From Sphingomonadales bacterium (lineage in GTDB: Bacteria > Pseudomonadota > Alphaproteobacteria > Sphingomonadales > Sphingomonadaceae), in the NCBI GenBank assembly GCA_028871475.1, contig JAGWMZ010000004.1, forward strand, positions 124,001 to 188,000: DNA of 64,000 nt, written 5' to 3'. How positions within the stretch are numbered: position 1 is the first letter of the stretch; each line of letters begins with the position of its first letter. The notes below the pieces were generated by a model. It searched no databases. It worked only from the letters and a program-made list of their open reading frames with translations, and had not been told where the DNA came from. Of this stretch, positions 1-9,358 are shown one piece after another. A program made the position numbers and the translations under genes.

Positions 1-1
1 G

Positions 2-1297
<1,296 letters not shown>

Positions 1298-1325
1298 TCC
1301 GGCAGGGCCGCAGGCCTGATCGAAG

Positions 1326-1359
1326 AAAAGGCGCCCTCGGCAGCGAGGGCGCCTTTTTT
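1326..1359 (+). terminator. Rho-independent terminator after aconitase
   Basis: A GC-rich stem (AAGGCGCCCTCG pairing with CGAGGGCGCCTT around a GCAG loop) is followed by a run of six T. It starts about 29 nt after the aconitase stop. The rest of the 1298-1610 gap shows no convincing gene. Confidence 0.9.
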
Positions 1360-1610
1360 CATGGGGCGGCTTGTTGGGTCCCCCGCCGACTATTGGCTGT
1401 CCATCGGCTGAAATCCGGCTGCAACATGGCGGGCCTAACCCGTTTGCCGGTCGCTCCGGTTTGGCCTCGTGCCTTTGCTCGCCGTTTCGGCAGGCCGGAT
1501 GGCATCGCCAAGTCGATGTGCGCTCGCAAACGCCGGGGGGCGTAACGCGGGTGGGGATGCGCCTGCCGGATCAGCTCATCCGGTTCCGGCAGGCGCATGT
1601 CTCCCGCCCG

Positions 1611-1883
1611 CTATCGCAGTGGCAGGAGCAAGCCGACCGCGCCTTCCACCGCGGCGATCAGCGCGAGGATGGCGGTGGTGACGGCCAGTCGATACATCCA
1701 TTGCTCATGGCGCAGGCGGGCGCTTTTGCGCAGGCTCTCCTGCTGGGCCAGCCAGCGCAGCGCATAGGTCAGCCTGACGCCCGAGAGCGCCTGAGCGCGC
1801 ACCTGCCATGCGGTATAGTCGGCGCCGGCCTTTTTGAAGTCCTCGATAAAGTGGCGCGGGATGTCGCTCAGCTCGTCTGTCAT
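1611..1883 (-). CDS. Small membrane-anchored hypothetical protein
   Basis: A 90-residue protein of unknown function. The first 60 residues are charged and probably helical. Residues about 64-88 form one hydrophobic segment (LAVTTAILALIAAVEGAVGLLL), predicting a C-terminal membrane anchor with the N-terminus in the cytoplasm. It stands alone between the aconitase terminator and the divergent cytochrome b gene. I recognise no named family. Confidence 0.6.
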   Translation of the reverse strand: MTDELSDIPRHFIEDFKKAGADYTAWQVRAQALSGVRLTYALRWLAQQESLRKSARLRHEQWMYRLAVTTAILALIAAVEGAVGLLLPLR

Positions 1884-2141
1884 GCCTCATGCTTCCGATC
1901 TGCCTGCGCGCAACCTGCTGCGGGCTATGGCATGGGTCAAACAGGAATCGATCATAAATTTTCGGGCGTGTAACCTTGGGACACTTTGTAGCGTATGTAT
2001 GCGGTCGGCCATGCGCGTAGGCTTGGGCTCCGCGACGAGCGGGGCGCAAGGGCGTCGTCATGGCAGGCCAGGGCATAGGGATGGTGCTGCCATCGGTGTC
2101 TCGGCATCCACCCGGCAACGCCTCATGCGGAGCAGTGATCG

Positions 2142-2978
2142 ATGGTTTCATCAACAAGCGACACAGTGGAGCGGGCATCAGCAGCCCCGCAAGGCGGGCA
2201 ACTGGTTCGCCGTCACAGCCTGCCGGTCCGCCTGTGGCACTGGCTCAACGCGCTGAGCGTGTTCATCCTGTTGATGAGCGGGCTGATGATTTTCAACGCC
2301 CATCCCCAGCTCTATTGGGGGCAATTCGGCGCCAATCCCGACCACCACTGGCTCGCAATCTTTCCCGGCCACCTGCAAATCGGCTCGCTGATGATCCCCA
2401 CCCATGGAATCATTGCGGGGGTGACGCCCGCCAACGGGCGATCGGTGGCCTTTGCGCCATGGCTGACCATCCCCTCCCATTACGATCTGGCCGATTCGCG
2501 CAAATGGCACTTTCTCTTTGCATGGGTGCTGGTGGTGCCGGGCATCTGCTTCTGGACTTGGGGCTTTGCGCGCCACCATTTCCGGCGCGACCTTGCGCCC
2601 AGTCTGCAGGAGCTGAGCCCGCGCCACCTCCTTCAGGATATTGCCGACCACGCAAGGCTGCGCTTTCCCACCGGCAGCGCCGCGCTGCGGTTCAACATTC
2701 TCCAGAAGCTGGCCTATTGTGGGGTGCTCTTCCTGCTGCTGCCCGGCGCCATTCTGACCGGCCTCACCATGTCGCCGGGCATGGATGCGGCCTGGCCATG
2801 GCTGCTCGATCTCTTCGGCGGGCGCGCGTCGGCCCGTTCGATCCATTTCATCTGCGCCATGGGCATCGCCCTGTTTATCCTTGTCCACCTCGTGATGGTG
2901 GTTCTGGCCGGGCCCTTCAACGAGATCCGCTCGATGATCACCGGGCGCTATCGTCTGCCCAGGGAGAAAGGCGAATGA
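2142..2978 (+). CDS. Cytochrome b/b6-type membrane subunit (cytochrome b561 / thiosulfate reductase b-like)
   Basis: A 278-residue integral membrane protein with four hydrophobic segments. The first follows the motif LPVRLWHWLN (His33 is a likely haem ligand), and the last contains HFICAMG and VHLVMV, which supply further histidines. This matches the di-haem cytochrome b family (Pfam Ni,Fe-hydrogenase I cytochrome b type). It should pass electrons between the quinone pool and the periplasmic molybdoenzyme encoded next. The stop overlaps the start of that gene by 4 nt (ATGA), so the two are translationally coupled. Confidence 0.85.
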   Translation: MVSSTSDTVERASAAPQGGQLVRRHSLPVRLWHWLNALSVFILLMSGLMIFNAHPQLYWGQFGANPDHHWLAIFPGHLQIGSLMIPTHGIIAGVTPANGRSVAFAPWLTIPSHYDLADSRKWHFLFAWVLVVPGICFWTWGFARHHFRRDLAPSLQELSPRHLLQDIADHARLRFPTGSAALRFNILQKLAYCGVLFLLLPGAILTGLTMSPGMDAAWPWLLDLFGGRASARSIHFICAMGIALFILVHLVMVVLAGPFNEIRSMITGRYRLPREKGE

Positions 2979-3736
2979 TCGTGAATTTTTCTCGTCGAGC
3001 CCTGATCGGTTCGATCACCGCCAGTGCCGGCCTGCTGACGAGCGGCTGCGACAAGATCACCGCCTCGCCGCAGGGGCAGAGCCTGCTTGGTCTGGGCGAA
3101 ACACTTACCTATCGCGCGCAACGCCTGATCACCGACCGGCAGGCGCTGGCGGTTGAATATGGCGCCGCCGACATGTCGCCCGTTTTTCGCGCCAACGGTA
3201 CCTCGAACCCGGGCACCGACGCGTATAACGCTCATGCCGCCAATCAATTTGCCGATTGGCGGCTGCTGGTCGATGGTCTGGTGGCCCATCCTCTGGCGCT
3301 GTCGCTCGACCAGATCCGCCGAGCGCCACATCGCACGCAGATCACGCGCCATGATTGCGTCGAGGGCTGGAGCGCGATCGGCCAATGGACCGGGCTGCCG
3401 CTGGGTCTGTTGCTGCGCCGCGCGGGGCTCAGCGGGAATGCGCGTTATGTGGTGTTCCATTGCGCGGATATGCTGGGCGGCAGGCCCTATTACGAATCCA
3501 TCGACATGGTCGATGCCTTCCACCCGCAGACGATTCTGGCCTGGGGCATGAACGGGCAGGCGCTGGGCGTGGCCCACGGCGCCCCGCTGCGTCTGCGCGT
3601 CGAGCGGCAGCTCGGCTACAAACAGGCGAAATATGTCATGCGCGTGCAGGCGGTTGACAGTCTGGCAGGCCTTTATGGCGGCAAGGGCGGCTATTGGGAG
3701 GATGTGTCCGGTTACCAGTGGTATGCCGGGATATAG
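2975..3736 (+). CDS. Molybdopterin-dependent oxidoreductase, sulfite-oxidase fold, exported
   Basis: A 253-residue protein with a sulfite oxidase-type Moco domain. The segment HDCVEGWSAIGQWTG contains the cysteine expected to ligate molybdenum. The N-terminus has a twin-arginine motif (FSRRALIGS), a hydrophobic stretch and TSGC, which resembles a lipobox, so the folded enzyme is probably Tat-exported and may be lipid-anchored. It is shorter than MsrP (YedY) and its substrate is unknown. The 4-nt overlap with the upstream cytochrome b gene marks that protein as its electron-transfer partner. It ends 145 nt before the left edge of the integrated element. Confidence 0.85.
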   Translation: MIVNFSRRALIGSITASAGLLTSGCDKITASPQGQSLLGLGETLTYRAQRLITDRQALAVEYGAADMSPVFRANGTSNPGTDAYNAHAANQFADWRLLVDGLVAHPLALSLDQIRRAPHRTQITRHDCVEGWSAIGQWTGLPLGLLLRRAGLSGNARYVVFHCADMLGGRPYYESIDMVDAFHPQTILAWGMNGQALGVAHGAPLRLRVERQLGYKQAKYVMRVQAVDSLAGLYGGKGGYWEDVSGYQWYAGI

Positions 3737-3881
3737 GCTGGCAGCCGGATGGGCGTCTGCGGCGCGCCGTGAACGTGTCGCATGGCGCTGGACCAGGACA
3801 AAAAAGCGGCGGCGTTTAGCCGTGATGACCGGGGTATTTTCGGGAAGGAGCAAGCCCGGCTACGCCGTGACGCTCATGAGA

Positions 3882-3901
3882 TTGGATGCCCTGCAAGGAT
3901 T
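3882..3901. other. attL: 20-bp copy of the tRNA-Gln 3' end
   Basis: TTGGATGCCCTGCAAGGATT here is identical to 18918-18937, where it forms the T-arm/acceptor 3' end of tRNA-Gln. The identity stops at both edges, as expected for a site-specific recombination core. The 331-nt gap 3737-4067 holds this site and the integrase arm-site candidates but no credible gene. Confidence 0.9.
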
Positions 3902-4018
3902 ATAACTTTGAACCGGGTGTGTTCGGTCATGATCGGAGAAAACCCTTATATAATGGTATATCGGAAAAACGTCTCTTCATTCATGTCCATTGACGTTCGC
4001 TGGAAACCGGCTATAAAC

Positions 4019-4064
4019 TTGGTAACAAAACTGGTAATCTCACCGGTGGGTCATTTATGGTAAC
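4019..4064. promoter_or_regulatory. Candidate integrase arm-type sites, left end
   Basis: Three related octamers, TTGGTAAC (4019-4026), CTGGTAAT (4031-4038) and ATGGTAAC (4057-4064), lie just upstream of the integrase start. Two similar copies lie next to attR at the other end of the element. Such repeats flanking att cores are typical of integrase or excisionase arm-binding sites. This is inference from pattern and position. Confidence 0.45.
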
Positions 4065-4067
4065 GTC

Positions 4068-5363
4068 GTGGGCAAGCTGACCGTCACCAAAATCCGCAAC
4101 GCCAAGCCCGGCTACCATGCGAATGGCCGCGCCAAGGCCGTGCGCCTTTCGGACGGTGCCGGCCTGCACCTGCTGGTGAAAGCGACCGGTGGCAAGTCGT
4201 GGGTGCTGCGCGTGCAGGTCGATGGCAAGAGCCGCGATATAGGGCTCGGCACGGTCGACCTAGAGGGCGGAAACCGGGCTTTCGGTGCCCATGATCCACT
4301 GACGGACATTCCCCTGATGCTGCGTACCAGCCTGACGCTGGCCGAGGCGCGAGAGAAAGCCGCTGCGCTGCGCAAGCTGGCCAAGGCTGGCGCCGATCCT
4401 GTGGTCGAGCGCGACAAGGAGCGCCGGAAGGCCCCGACCTTTAGCGAGGTGGTGACCATCGCCCATGAGGCGCTCAAGTCCGGCTGGGCGGATCGAACGG
4501 CCAAGGCCTTCCTTGCCTCGCTGGAGGAGCATGCGAACCCCAAGCTGGGGCCCATGCGCGTCGATGCCGTCGGCGCCTCCGACATCATCCTGGCACTGGC
4601 CCCGATCTGGAACGACAAGCCGGTGATGGCGCGCAAGGTTCGCGCCCGCGTGTTTCAGGTCCTGGCCTTTGCCAAGGCGCGCGGTTGGCGCACCGATTCG
4701 CTGCCTGATGCCCGGGAAATGAAGTCCGGGCTTTCCAAGCAGGCGAGGGGCGACAACTTCGCGGCCATGCCCTTTGCCGAGGTGCCCGATTTTGTGAAGG
4801 ATCAACTGGCGCTCGAAGCAGGGGCCAGCCGCATGGCCATGCTCTTTGCCATCCTCACCGCCGCGCGGTCCGGCGAGGTCCGCCAGGCACAATGGTCGCA
4901 AATCGATCTGGAGGCGCGGACATGGACGCGGCCCGCCGGCATGATGAAGATGGGCATTGCCCATGTCGTGACGCTCAGTGATGCCGCCGTGGCACTGCTG
5001 GAGCGCATGACGCCCGATGAAAAGCTACGGCAGGGCCTGATCTTCCCTGGCGCCAAGGCCGGCAAGCCGCTGTCCGACATGTCGCTGACCAAGATCATGC
5101 GGCTGGCCAGCCGGAGCGAGACGGTCCATGGCTTCCGCTCGGCCTTTCGCGATTGGGCGGCGGAGAAGATGCCCACCATTCCGGCGATGGTCGCTGAGAT
5201 GGCACTGGCACACCGCGTCGGCACCGCGACAGAACAGGCCTATCTGCGCAGCGATCTACGAGACATGCGCCGCGCTCTTATGGACGGCTGGGGGCGCTTC
5301 GTGGCGCCGGGGCTGTCGGGAACAGGAGATAATGTGGTCCCCCTGCAAAGGACATCGAAATGA
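4068..5363 (+). CDS. int: P4-type tyrosine integrase
   Basis: A 431-residue site-specific recombinase with the DUF4102 N-terminal arm-binding domain of P4-like integrases (DGAGLHLLV near residue 30). The catalytic domain shows the first arginine in TAARSGEVR, the H-x-x-R box in HGFRSAFRDW, and the late histidine and nucleophilic tyrosine in LAHRVGTATEQAYLRSD. It should catalyse integration into, and excision from, the tRNA-Gln 3' end. The start is GTG; no in-frame ATG lies just upstream. The stop overlaps the next gene by 4 nt. The gene looks intact. Confidence 0.95.
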   Translation: MGKLTVTKIRNAKPGYHANGRAKAVRLSDGAGLHLLVKATGGKSWVLRVQVDGKSRDIGLGTVDLEGGNRAFGAHDPLTDIPLMLRTSLTLAEAREKAAALRKLAKAGADPVVERDKERRKAPTFSEVVTIAHEALKSGWADRTAKAFLASLEEHANPKLGPMRVDAVGASDIILALAPIWNDKPVMARKVRARVFQVLAFAKARGWRTDSLPDAREMKSGLSKQARGDNFAAMPFAEVPDFVKDQLALEAGASRMAMLFAILTAARSGEVRQAQWSQIDLEARTWTRPAGMMKMGIAHVVTLSDAAVALLERMTPDEKLRQGLIFPGAKAGKPLSDMSLTKIMRLASRSETVHGFRSAFRDWAAEKMPTIPAMVAEMALAHRVGTATEQAYLRSDLRDMRRALMDGWGRFVAPGLSGTGDNVVPLQRTSK

Positions 5364-5737
5364 GCGAGGATAAGGCTACGTCTGCCCCTAATTTAGACGA
5401 TCTGGCCATCTCGGTCCGCCGCCACCCGCAGGATTGGCAGACGGCGCAATATAGCTTTTCGAAGCTTGAATATCCGCACCTCGACAGGGTTTCCGGAGGC
5501 GTGGGGCGCGGGACGGCGCATCCAACGGTGTTTTGCTATGTTTGGTGCGACGGCATGCTGTCTGGCGAACTGGCTCATTCCTGCTCCCATGGTCCGGCTC
5601 CGCATCGCATCAAGGTCGCTGTGCCGAAGGTGTGCAACACCCGCGAAGCATACGCGCGCGTTCGAGCAATCGCAGATGCAAATCAGGCGGAGCGGATTGC
5701 AAGGAACAAAGCGATATTCCGAATTTCAGGAGACTAA
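5360..5737 (+). CDS. Hypothetical protein coupled to the integrase
   Basis: A 125-residue soluble protein that starts inside the integrase stop (ATGA overlap), so the two are probably co-translated. It has four cysteines (VFCYVWCDG, HSCSHGP, KVCNTRE) but no clear metal-binding spacing, and a basic helical C-terminus. I recognise no family. Its position suggests an accessory function of the element such as a directionality factor, but nothing in the sequence proves this. Confidence 0.6.
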   Translation: MSEDKATSAPNLDDLAISVRRHPQDWQTAQYSFSKLEYPHLDRVSGGVGRGTAHPTVFCYVWCDGMLSGELAHSCSHGPAPHRIKVAVPKVCNTREAYARVRAIADANQAERIARNKAIFRISGD

Positions 5738-5818
5738 CCTCCCGAAAGAAGCGGGCCAGCCGGGAGCTACTACCTTCCCGACCGGCCCTGACCACCAACG
5801 TCTTATGGAGAGACGATC

Positions 5819-7390
5819 ATGGCTGACACCGCCAATAGCACCCCCGCGTCTGACGAAAACCCCGCTGTCTTCAACCCTGCCGCATGGCTGTCTCAATTCG
5901 AAGCAATCGGCGGCGGTTTTCTCGCCACCGAAAGCCAGACCAGCCTCTGCATCGCTTGCCAGGGCAACACACCCGAGAATCAAAGCGCCGCCCATGCCAT
6001 GCTGCGCGAACTGACCGACGATCAGCGCGCCGCCGTCATAGCGCATATCCGCGCTCGCGCCGGGCTTTCTGCGCCGCAATCTGTTTTGAACGCTATCTCT
6101 TTGGAAAAGCTTAGCGATCCGGCTGGCACGTCTGTGGCGCCGAGCGGGCCCACTCTCGGCCAACCAGAGGGATCGCAAGATATGGACACGACGCACTCAT
6201 TCACACTACCTCGTGACACGGAGCGCCCGGCGGACTGGAACGCGGCGCTGGCCGAATATGAAGCGGCGCGGGCTTGGTCTGACTCACTCCCCGAGGGCCA
6301 TGCCCAAGAGGATGCTGCCGTTGATGCATATTGCGATGCCATGGATCACCTTGTCAAAGGTGTACGCGCAACCTCGCCGGAAGCCCTTTCTCGCAAAATC
6401 GAGTTATCTAAAGGGCGTTGGGAAAGCATAGCTATCCCTGATGAATGGCTGAATGCATTCCAGGCAGATCTCGCGGCATGGGGGCAGGCCAGACACGAGC
6501 CGGTTGCTTCGAGGATCGAATGGAACGCGACTATGGAGGCCTATGACGCAGCGAGGGAGGCGGAAACCCGCTATCGCCGCGACGTTTTTACCCCTGCCGA
6601 CGAATCTGATGATCCGGCCCCTGACCATGTTGACGAGGAAATGACCCGGCTGGCTTGCCAGACCGACAATGAAATTTACAAGGTGATCGACACACCAGCC
6701 CCTGATGCCGATGCGCTGCGGTGGAAGCTGAAGACACTGCTTTGCGGTGATACCGATGGGATTAACCGGATTCGGGGCCAGGTCGATTGGGATTCGGTAT
6801 CGGCAGATCTCGATCGTCTGTTGGACAGTCCCCAGTTTGAATCCGGAGCAAGCGCCAGCTCAGCTTATTTCGCAGAACTCGATGCTCTTGATGCCCTGGG
6901 GTCCAAGCTTGACCATCTTCCGAGCGGCGAAAGCGATCGCTGGGACAAATGGTCGATGCGTCTTTGGGGAGAGATCGAAGCCCTACCGGTCACTCCAGAA
7001 AATGCCAGTCTGAAAGCCCGCGCGGTCTGGTCGATAATGGGCGGTGAGTTGGAGGAACTGGGTGACGATACCACTTGCTGCCGCTTGATCCGGCAGATCA
7101 TCGCGGCCATGGCGCCTGCCGTTGCTATCGTCTCTTCAAGGGCCGAGTGGGACGCGGCAATGGCGCGCTATCATGATGCAGAGCGCAAGATGGTTGCAGA
7201 TAAATCCGATGAAGCATGTGATGCATTCGTTGACGCGGAATATTACGCGATGGATCTACCTTCGCCCGATTTGCAGGCTTTGCGCTGGAAAATTGAGCGG
7301 TTACGCGAAGATGCCAAATATTCTCGCATCTCGCCTCCCAGCTTTGACCGCTTGATCGGCGACATCACCCGCCTGATAGGAGAAGCATGA
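5819..7390 (+). CDS. Large acidic repeat protein of the element, unknown function
   Basis: A 523-residue acidic protein with no signal peptide or membrane segment. It contains diverged repeats of a helical unit: RPADWNAALAEYEAAR, SRIEWNATMEAYDAAR and SRAEWDAAMARYHDAER. Each is followed by an acidic helix and then a segment such as ALRWKLKTLL or ALRWKIERLR. The repeats suggest an alpha-helical solenoid for protein-protein contact. A good ribosome site (GGAGA) precedes the ATG at 5819. The stop overlaps the next gene. Codon use is less GC-rich than in the backbone, consistent with transfer. No function can be assigned. Confidence 0.7.
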   Translation: MADTANSTPASDENPAVFNPAAWLSQFEAIGGGFLATESQTSLCIACQGNTPENQSAAHAMLRELTDDQRAAVIAHIRARAGLSAPQSVLNAISLEKLSDPAGTSVAPSGPTLGQPEGSQDMDTTHSFTLPRDTERPADWNAALAEYEAARAWSDSLPEGHAQEDAAVDAYCDAMDHLVKGVRATSPEALSRKIELSKGRWESIAIPDEWLNAFQADLAAWGQARHEPVASRIEWNATMEAYDAAREAETRYRRDVFTPADESDDPAPDHVDEEMTRLACQTDNEIYKVIDTPAPDADALRWKLKTLLCGDTDGINRIRGQVDWDSVSADLDRLLDSPQFESGASASSAYFAELDALDALGSKLDHLPSGESDRWDKWSMRLWGEIEALPVTPENASLKARAVWSIMGGELEELGDDTTCCRLIRQIIAAMAPAVAIVSSRAEWDAAMARYHDAERKMVADKSDEACDAFVDAEYYAMDLPSPDLQALRWKIERLREDAKYSRISPPSFDRLIGDITRLIGEA

Positions 7391-7866
7391 TGGCCAAGCG
7401 CAAACAGGGCGCAACCGGCTCTGCACAACCCGCCAAGGCGACGTCCCTGAGGTCAATGTTTCTCGGCAGCCAGCTTTCAGACGCGGAGGTTTACGCCTCA
7501 CTGGAACGGGAGCTGGAGCGGGAACGCGCGGCGGTGCATGCGGTGATGCGCAGTGTAATCAGCAAAGCCTCCAAGAAGGTCGTTCGCCTTTCATCGGGAA
7601 TTTTTGGCCCGTTGAGCGACCTCGAAGGTCAACTCGATAACTCCCACGTCGCGATCCGGAGGTATGAGCAGGCCGATGATAAAGACGGTCAGCTATACTT
7701 CATGCGAGTCATCCGCGATAATCTGGAACTGGAACTCGCCTTGGCGAAGTGCCTGCGCGAACTCCGCGCTAAAGTCGCTTATGCCGATCCCGCCGACTAC
7801 TGGGAACGCAAGCAGGATGCGTGGTCTCACGGGCGTGGATTCACGCGCGAGGCGGGGGAAGCGTGA
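7387..7866 (+). CDS. Hypothetical helical protein
   Basis: A 159-residue basic, mostly helical protein. The stretch YASLERELERERAAVHAV could form a coiled coil. It overlaps the stop of the repeat protein, indicating an operon of int-5360-5819-7387. A perfect inverted repeat follows the stop and probably marks the end of this unit. No family is recognised. Confidence 0.6.
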   Translation: MMAKRKQGATGSAQPAKATSLRSMFLGSQLSDAEVYASLERELERERAAVHAVMRSVISKASKKVVRLSSGIFGPLSDLEGQLDNSHVAIRRYEQADDKDGQLYFMRVIRDNLELELALAKCLRELRAKVAYADPADYWERKQDAWSHGRGFTREAGEA

Positions 7867-7880
7867 TGGTGCGCCAATTC

Positions 7881-7911
7881 GCTCGCCGGTATATTCCGAA
7901 TACCGGCGAGC
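7881..7911. repeat. Perfect 12-bp inverted repeat after the integrase operon
   Basis: GCTCGCCGGTAT and ATACCGGCGAGC pair around a 7-nt loop, 15 nt after a stop codon. No T-run follows directly, so it may be an RNA 3'-end structure or an operator rather than a classical terminator. It is the first of three hairpins in the 307-nt gap 7867-8173, which otherwise holds no convincing gene. Confidence 0.7.
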
Positions 7912-8013
7912 CCTTCTGGACACTTTAGGCTTGACGCGTAAAAGAAGTTGAGGCATTTTTCCCATAGTCAAAGTTGTGCCCTCACCTGAGAGGGTAGCTT
8001 ATGGCAGTTAGCG

Positions 8014-8048
8014 AAAGCCCGCGATCATTGTGATCGGCGGGCTTTTTG
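8014..8048 (+). terminator. Rho-independent terminator in the gap before the replication module
   Basis: AAAGCCCGC-GATCA pairs with TGATC-G-GCGGGCTTT and is followed by T residues. It separates the integrase operon from the replication operon. Confidence 0.75.
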
Positions 8049-8129
8049 TTTGCCCAAATTCCGCGTCATGCGCGTGACGGGAATCACTCACTGCCGCCTG
8101 ACCAACCTCACTCACCTGCGTTCACCACC

Positions 8130-8157
8130 AAGCCCGCCCTCACCGGCGGGCTTTTTC
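8130..8157 (+). terminator. Second terminator-like hairpin just upstream of the AlpA-like gene
   Basis: AAGCCCGCC and GGCGGGCTT pair around a short loop and are followed by TTT. It ends only 17 nt before the next start codon, so transcription of the replication module must begin close to the gene or read through. It may act as an attenuator. Confidence 0.6.
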
Positions 8158-8173
8158 GTTTGAGGAACCCGAA

Positions 8174-8380
8174 ATGCACCAGGACAATACAGCGCCGCGC
8201 TGGGGCGACTTCAAAGCCCTTCAGGCCCGTTTCCCAGGCGCTTTTGCGCGAACAAAGGCCTACGAACTGCTGGCCCAGGGTAAGCTCCGCGCCAAGAAAT
8301 TTGGTGGTCGTACCCTCTGGGATTTTGCGTCGGTTGAGGCGCTGATCGAGGGTTCCCCTGACTTCGGGAAGGCGGCATAA
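8174..8380 (+). CDS. AlpA-like small helix-turn-helix DNA-binding protein
   Basis: A 68-residue protein whose pattern FPGAFARTKAYELLAQGKLRAKKFGGRTLWDFASVEAL resembles winged-helix/excisionase-type proteins of the AlpA/MerR-like group. The segments are a helix, a recognition helix, a beta wing with basic residues, and a final helix. Such proteins regulate excision or replication genes in P4-like elements. It opens the operon running to the helicase gene. Whether it is an excisionase or a repressor cannot be decided here. Confidence 0.65.
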   Translation: MHQDNTAPRWGDFKALQARFPGAFARTKAYELLAQGKLRAKKFGGRTLWDFASVEALIEGSPDFGKAA

Positions 8381-8383
8381 CCC

Positions 8384-8563
8384 ATGAAAAAAATGACCCC
8401 GCCGATGGGCGAGGTCGTGCGCAATTTGCCTGCCAGCTTCACGCGCACTGATCTTACGCTCTCCGCCCTTCAAATTCAACACCTCGCGGCCCGCTACGCC
8501 ATCCCTGTTGAGACCGCCGCCATTATGGCGGGCTTGGTGTTCATGGAGGCGCGCCATGGCTGA
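8384..8563 (+). CDS. Small hypothetical protein (59 aa) in the replication operon
   Basis: The frame begins with ATG 3 nt after the previous stop and overlaps the next start by 8 nt, the tight packing typical of phage operons. The product is MKKMTPPMGEVVRNL followed by a helical segment ending FMEARHG. No family is recognised. Context and overlap on both sides are the main support. Confidence 0.55.
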   Translation: MKKMTPPMGEVVRNLPASFTRTDLTLSALQIQHLAARYAIPVETAAIMAGLVFMEARHG

Positions 8564-8903
8564 TCTCTTCCCCGAAAACCCCGGCGCCAAGGGCCTGACA
8601 GCCGCCACCTTCGCCACCAGCGCTGATGCAGCCGATGCAATCACATCGAGCCGCGAACGCTTGGCGCGCATCGCCATCCGCACGCTGGCACTTCTTGGTG
8701 AAGCAGCCCCCTTCGAAGTGGTTGCGGCATCGGGTGTGAAAGGCTGCGCACTGCAACCCCGCATGTCCGAATGCATTGCCGAGGGCCTGATGGAACCCAC
8801 TGGCGAGCGTCGCCGCAACCCCGATACGGGGAAGACAGCCGCCGTTCTCACTTTGACCGATCTGGCGCGTGAACGGCTGAGCAGGGAGGCGCACCATGGC
8901 TGA
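8556..8903 (+). CDS. Hypothetical winged-helix-like protein
   Basis: A 115-residue protein. The central part (ARIAIRTLALLGEAAPFEVVAASG, then RMSECIAEGLMEPTGERRRNP and AVLTLTDLARERL) reads as a winged helix: three helices followed by a beta hairpin. It lies in the tightly packed replication operon and overlaps both neighbours by 8 nt. A role in regulation or replication initiation is plausible but unproven. Confidence 0.6.
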   Translation: MADLFPENPGAKGLTAATFATSADAADAITSSRERLARIAIRTLALLGEAAPFEVVAASGVKGCALQPRMSECIAEGLMEPTGERRRNPDTGKTAAVLTLTDLARERLSREAHHG

Positions 8904-9177
8904 TGAATCGATGGTGACGCCCGAAGTCGCCGAGTTCCTGACCCTTATGACGGAGGAAACCTGTTTCCCTGAGAACTGGGAGACCTGCGGCCTCTGGCTC
9001 GCCCAAGCCCAGGCGCTTGCGCAGTTCCTCGCCGACCACCGTGGCAAGATCGGCCTCTCCGATGCGGCAATGCTTGTCGGGCTCGGCGGGGTGCTGGTCG
9101 AGATGGCCAAGCGCGAGCGGGAGGCATTCGATGCGACGGCCCGCTATTTCGGCAAGAAGGAGGCTGGCGATGAATAA
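8896..9177 (+). CDS. Hypothetical protein, replication operon
   Basis: A 93-residue mostly helical acidic protein, overlapping its neighbours by 8 nt at each end. No motif is recognised. Its only support is codon-consistent packing in the operon and a clean ATG start. Confidence 0.55.
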   Translation: MADESMVTPEVAEFLTLMTEETCFPENWETCGLWLAQAQALAQFLADHRGKIGLSDAAMLVGLGGVLVEMAKREREAFDATARYFGKKEAGDE

Positions 9178-9358
9178 GCCCGTCAACCGCCGCCCGTGCT
9201 GTCAGTGCGCCGCCTTCGCCGTTGGCGCTCGTAACGAGATTGATGGCACCTGTCGCCGTCGCGCTCCTACGCTCGACGAAGGGCCGCACTACTTCCCGCC
9301 GGTTCACCCGAACATGTGGTGCCTGGACTTTGTAGACCCGAAAGGGGGCCGCGCATGA
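9170..9358 (+). CDS. Small cysteine-rich protein, probable zinc binder
   Basis: A 62-residue protein starting with ATG at 9170, overlapping the previous gene by 8 nt and the Toprim gene by 4 nt. Cysteines occur as RPCCQCAAF, GTCRRR and MWCLDF, a pattern compatible with a single zinc site. Small zinc proteins next to primases are common in phage replication modules. Function is inferred from context only. Confidence 0.55.
   Translation: MNKPVNRRPCCQCAAFAVGARNEIDGTCRRRAPTLDEGPHYFPPVHPNMWCLDFVDPKGGRA

Noticed and set aside
3782..4063. Rightward 93-codon frame running across attL
   Set aside because: It spans the recombination junction, has no ribosome site or motif, and overlaps the candidate arm sites.
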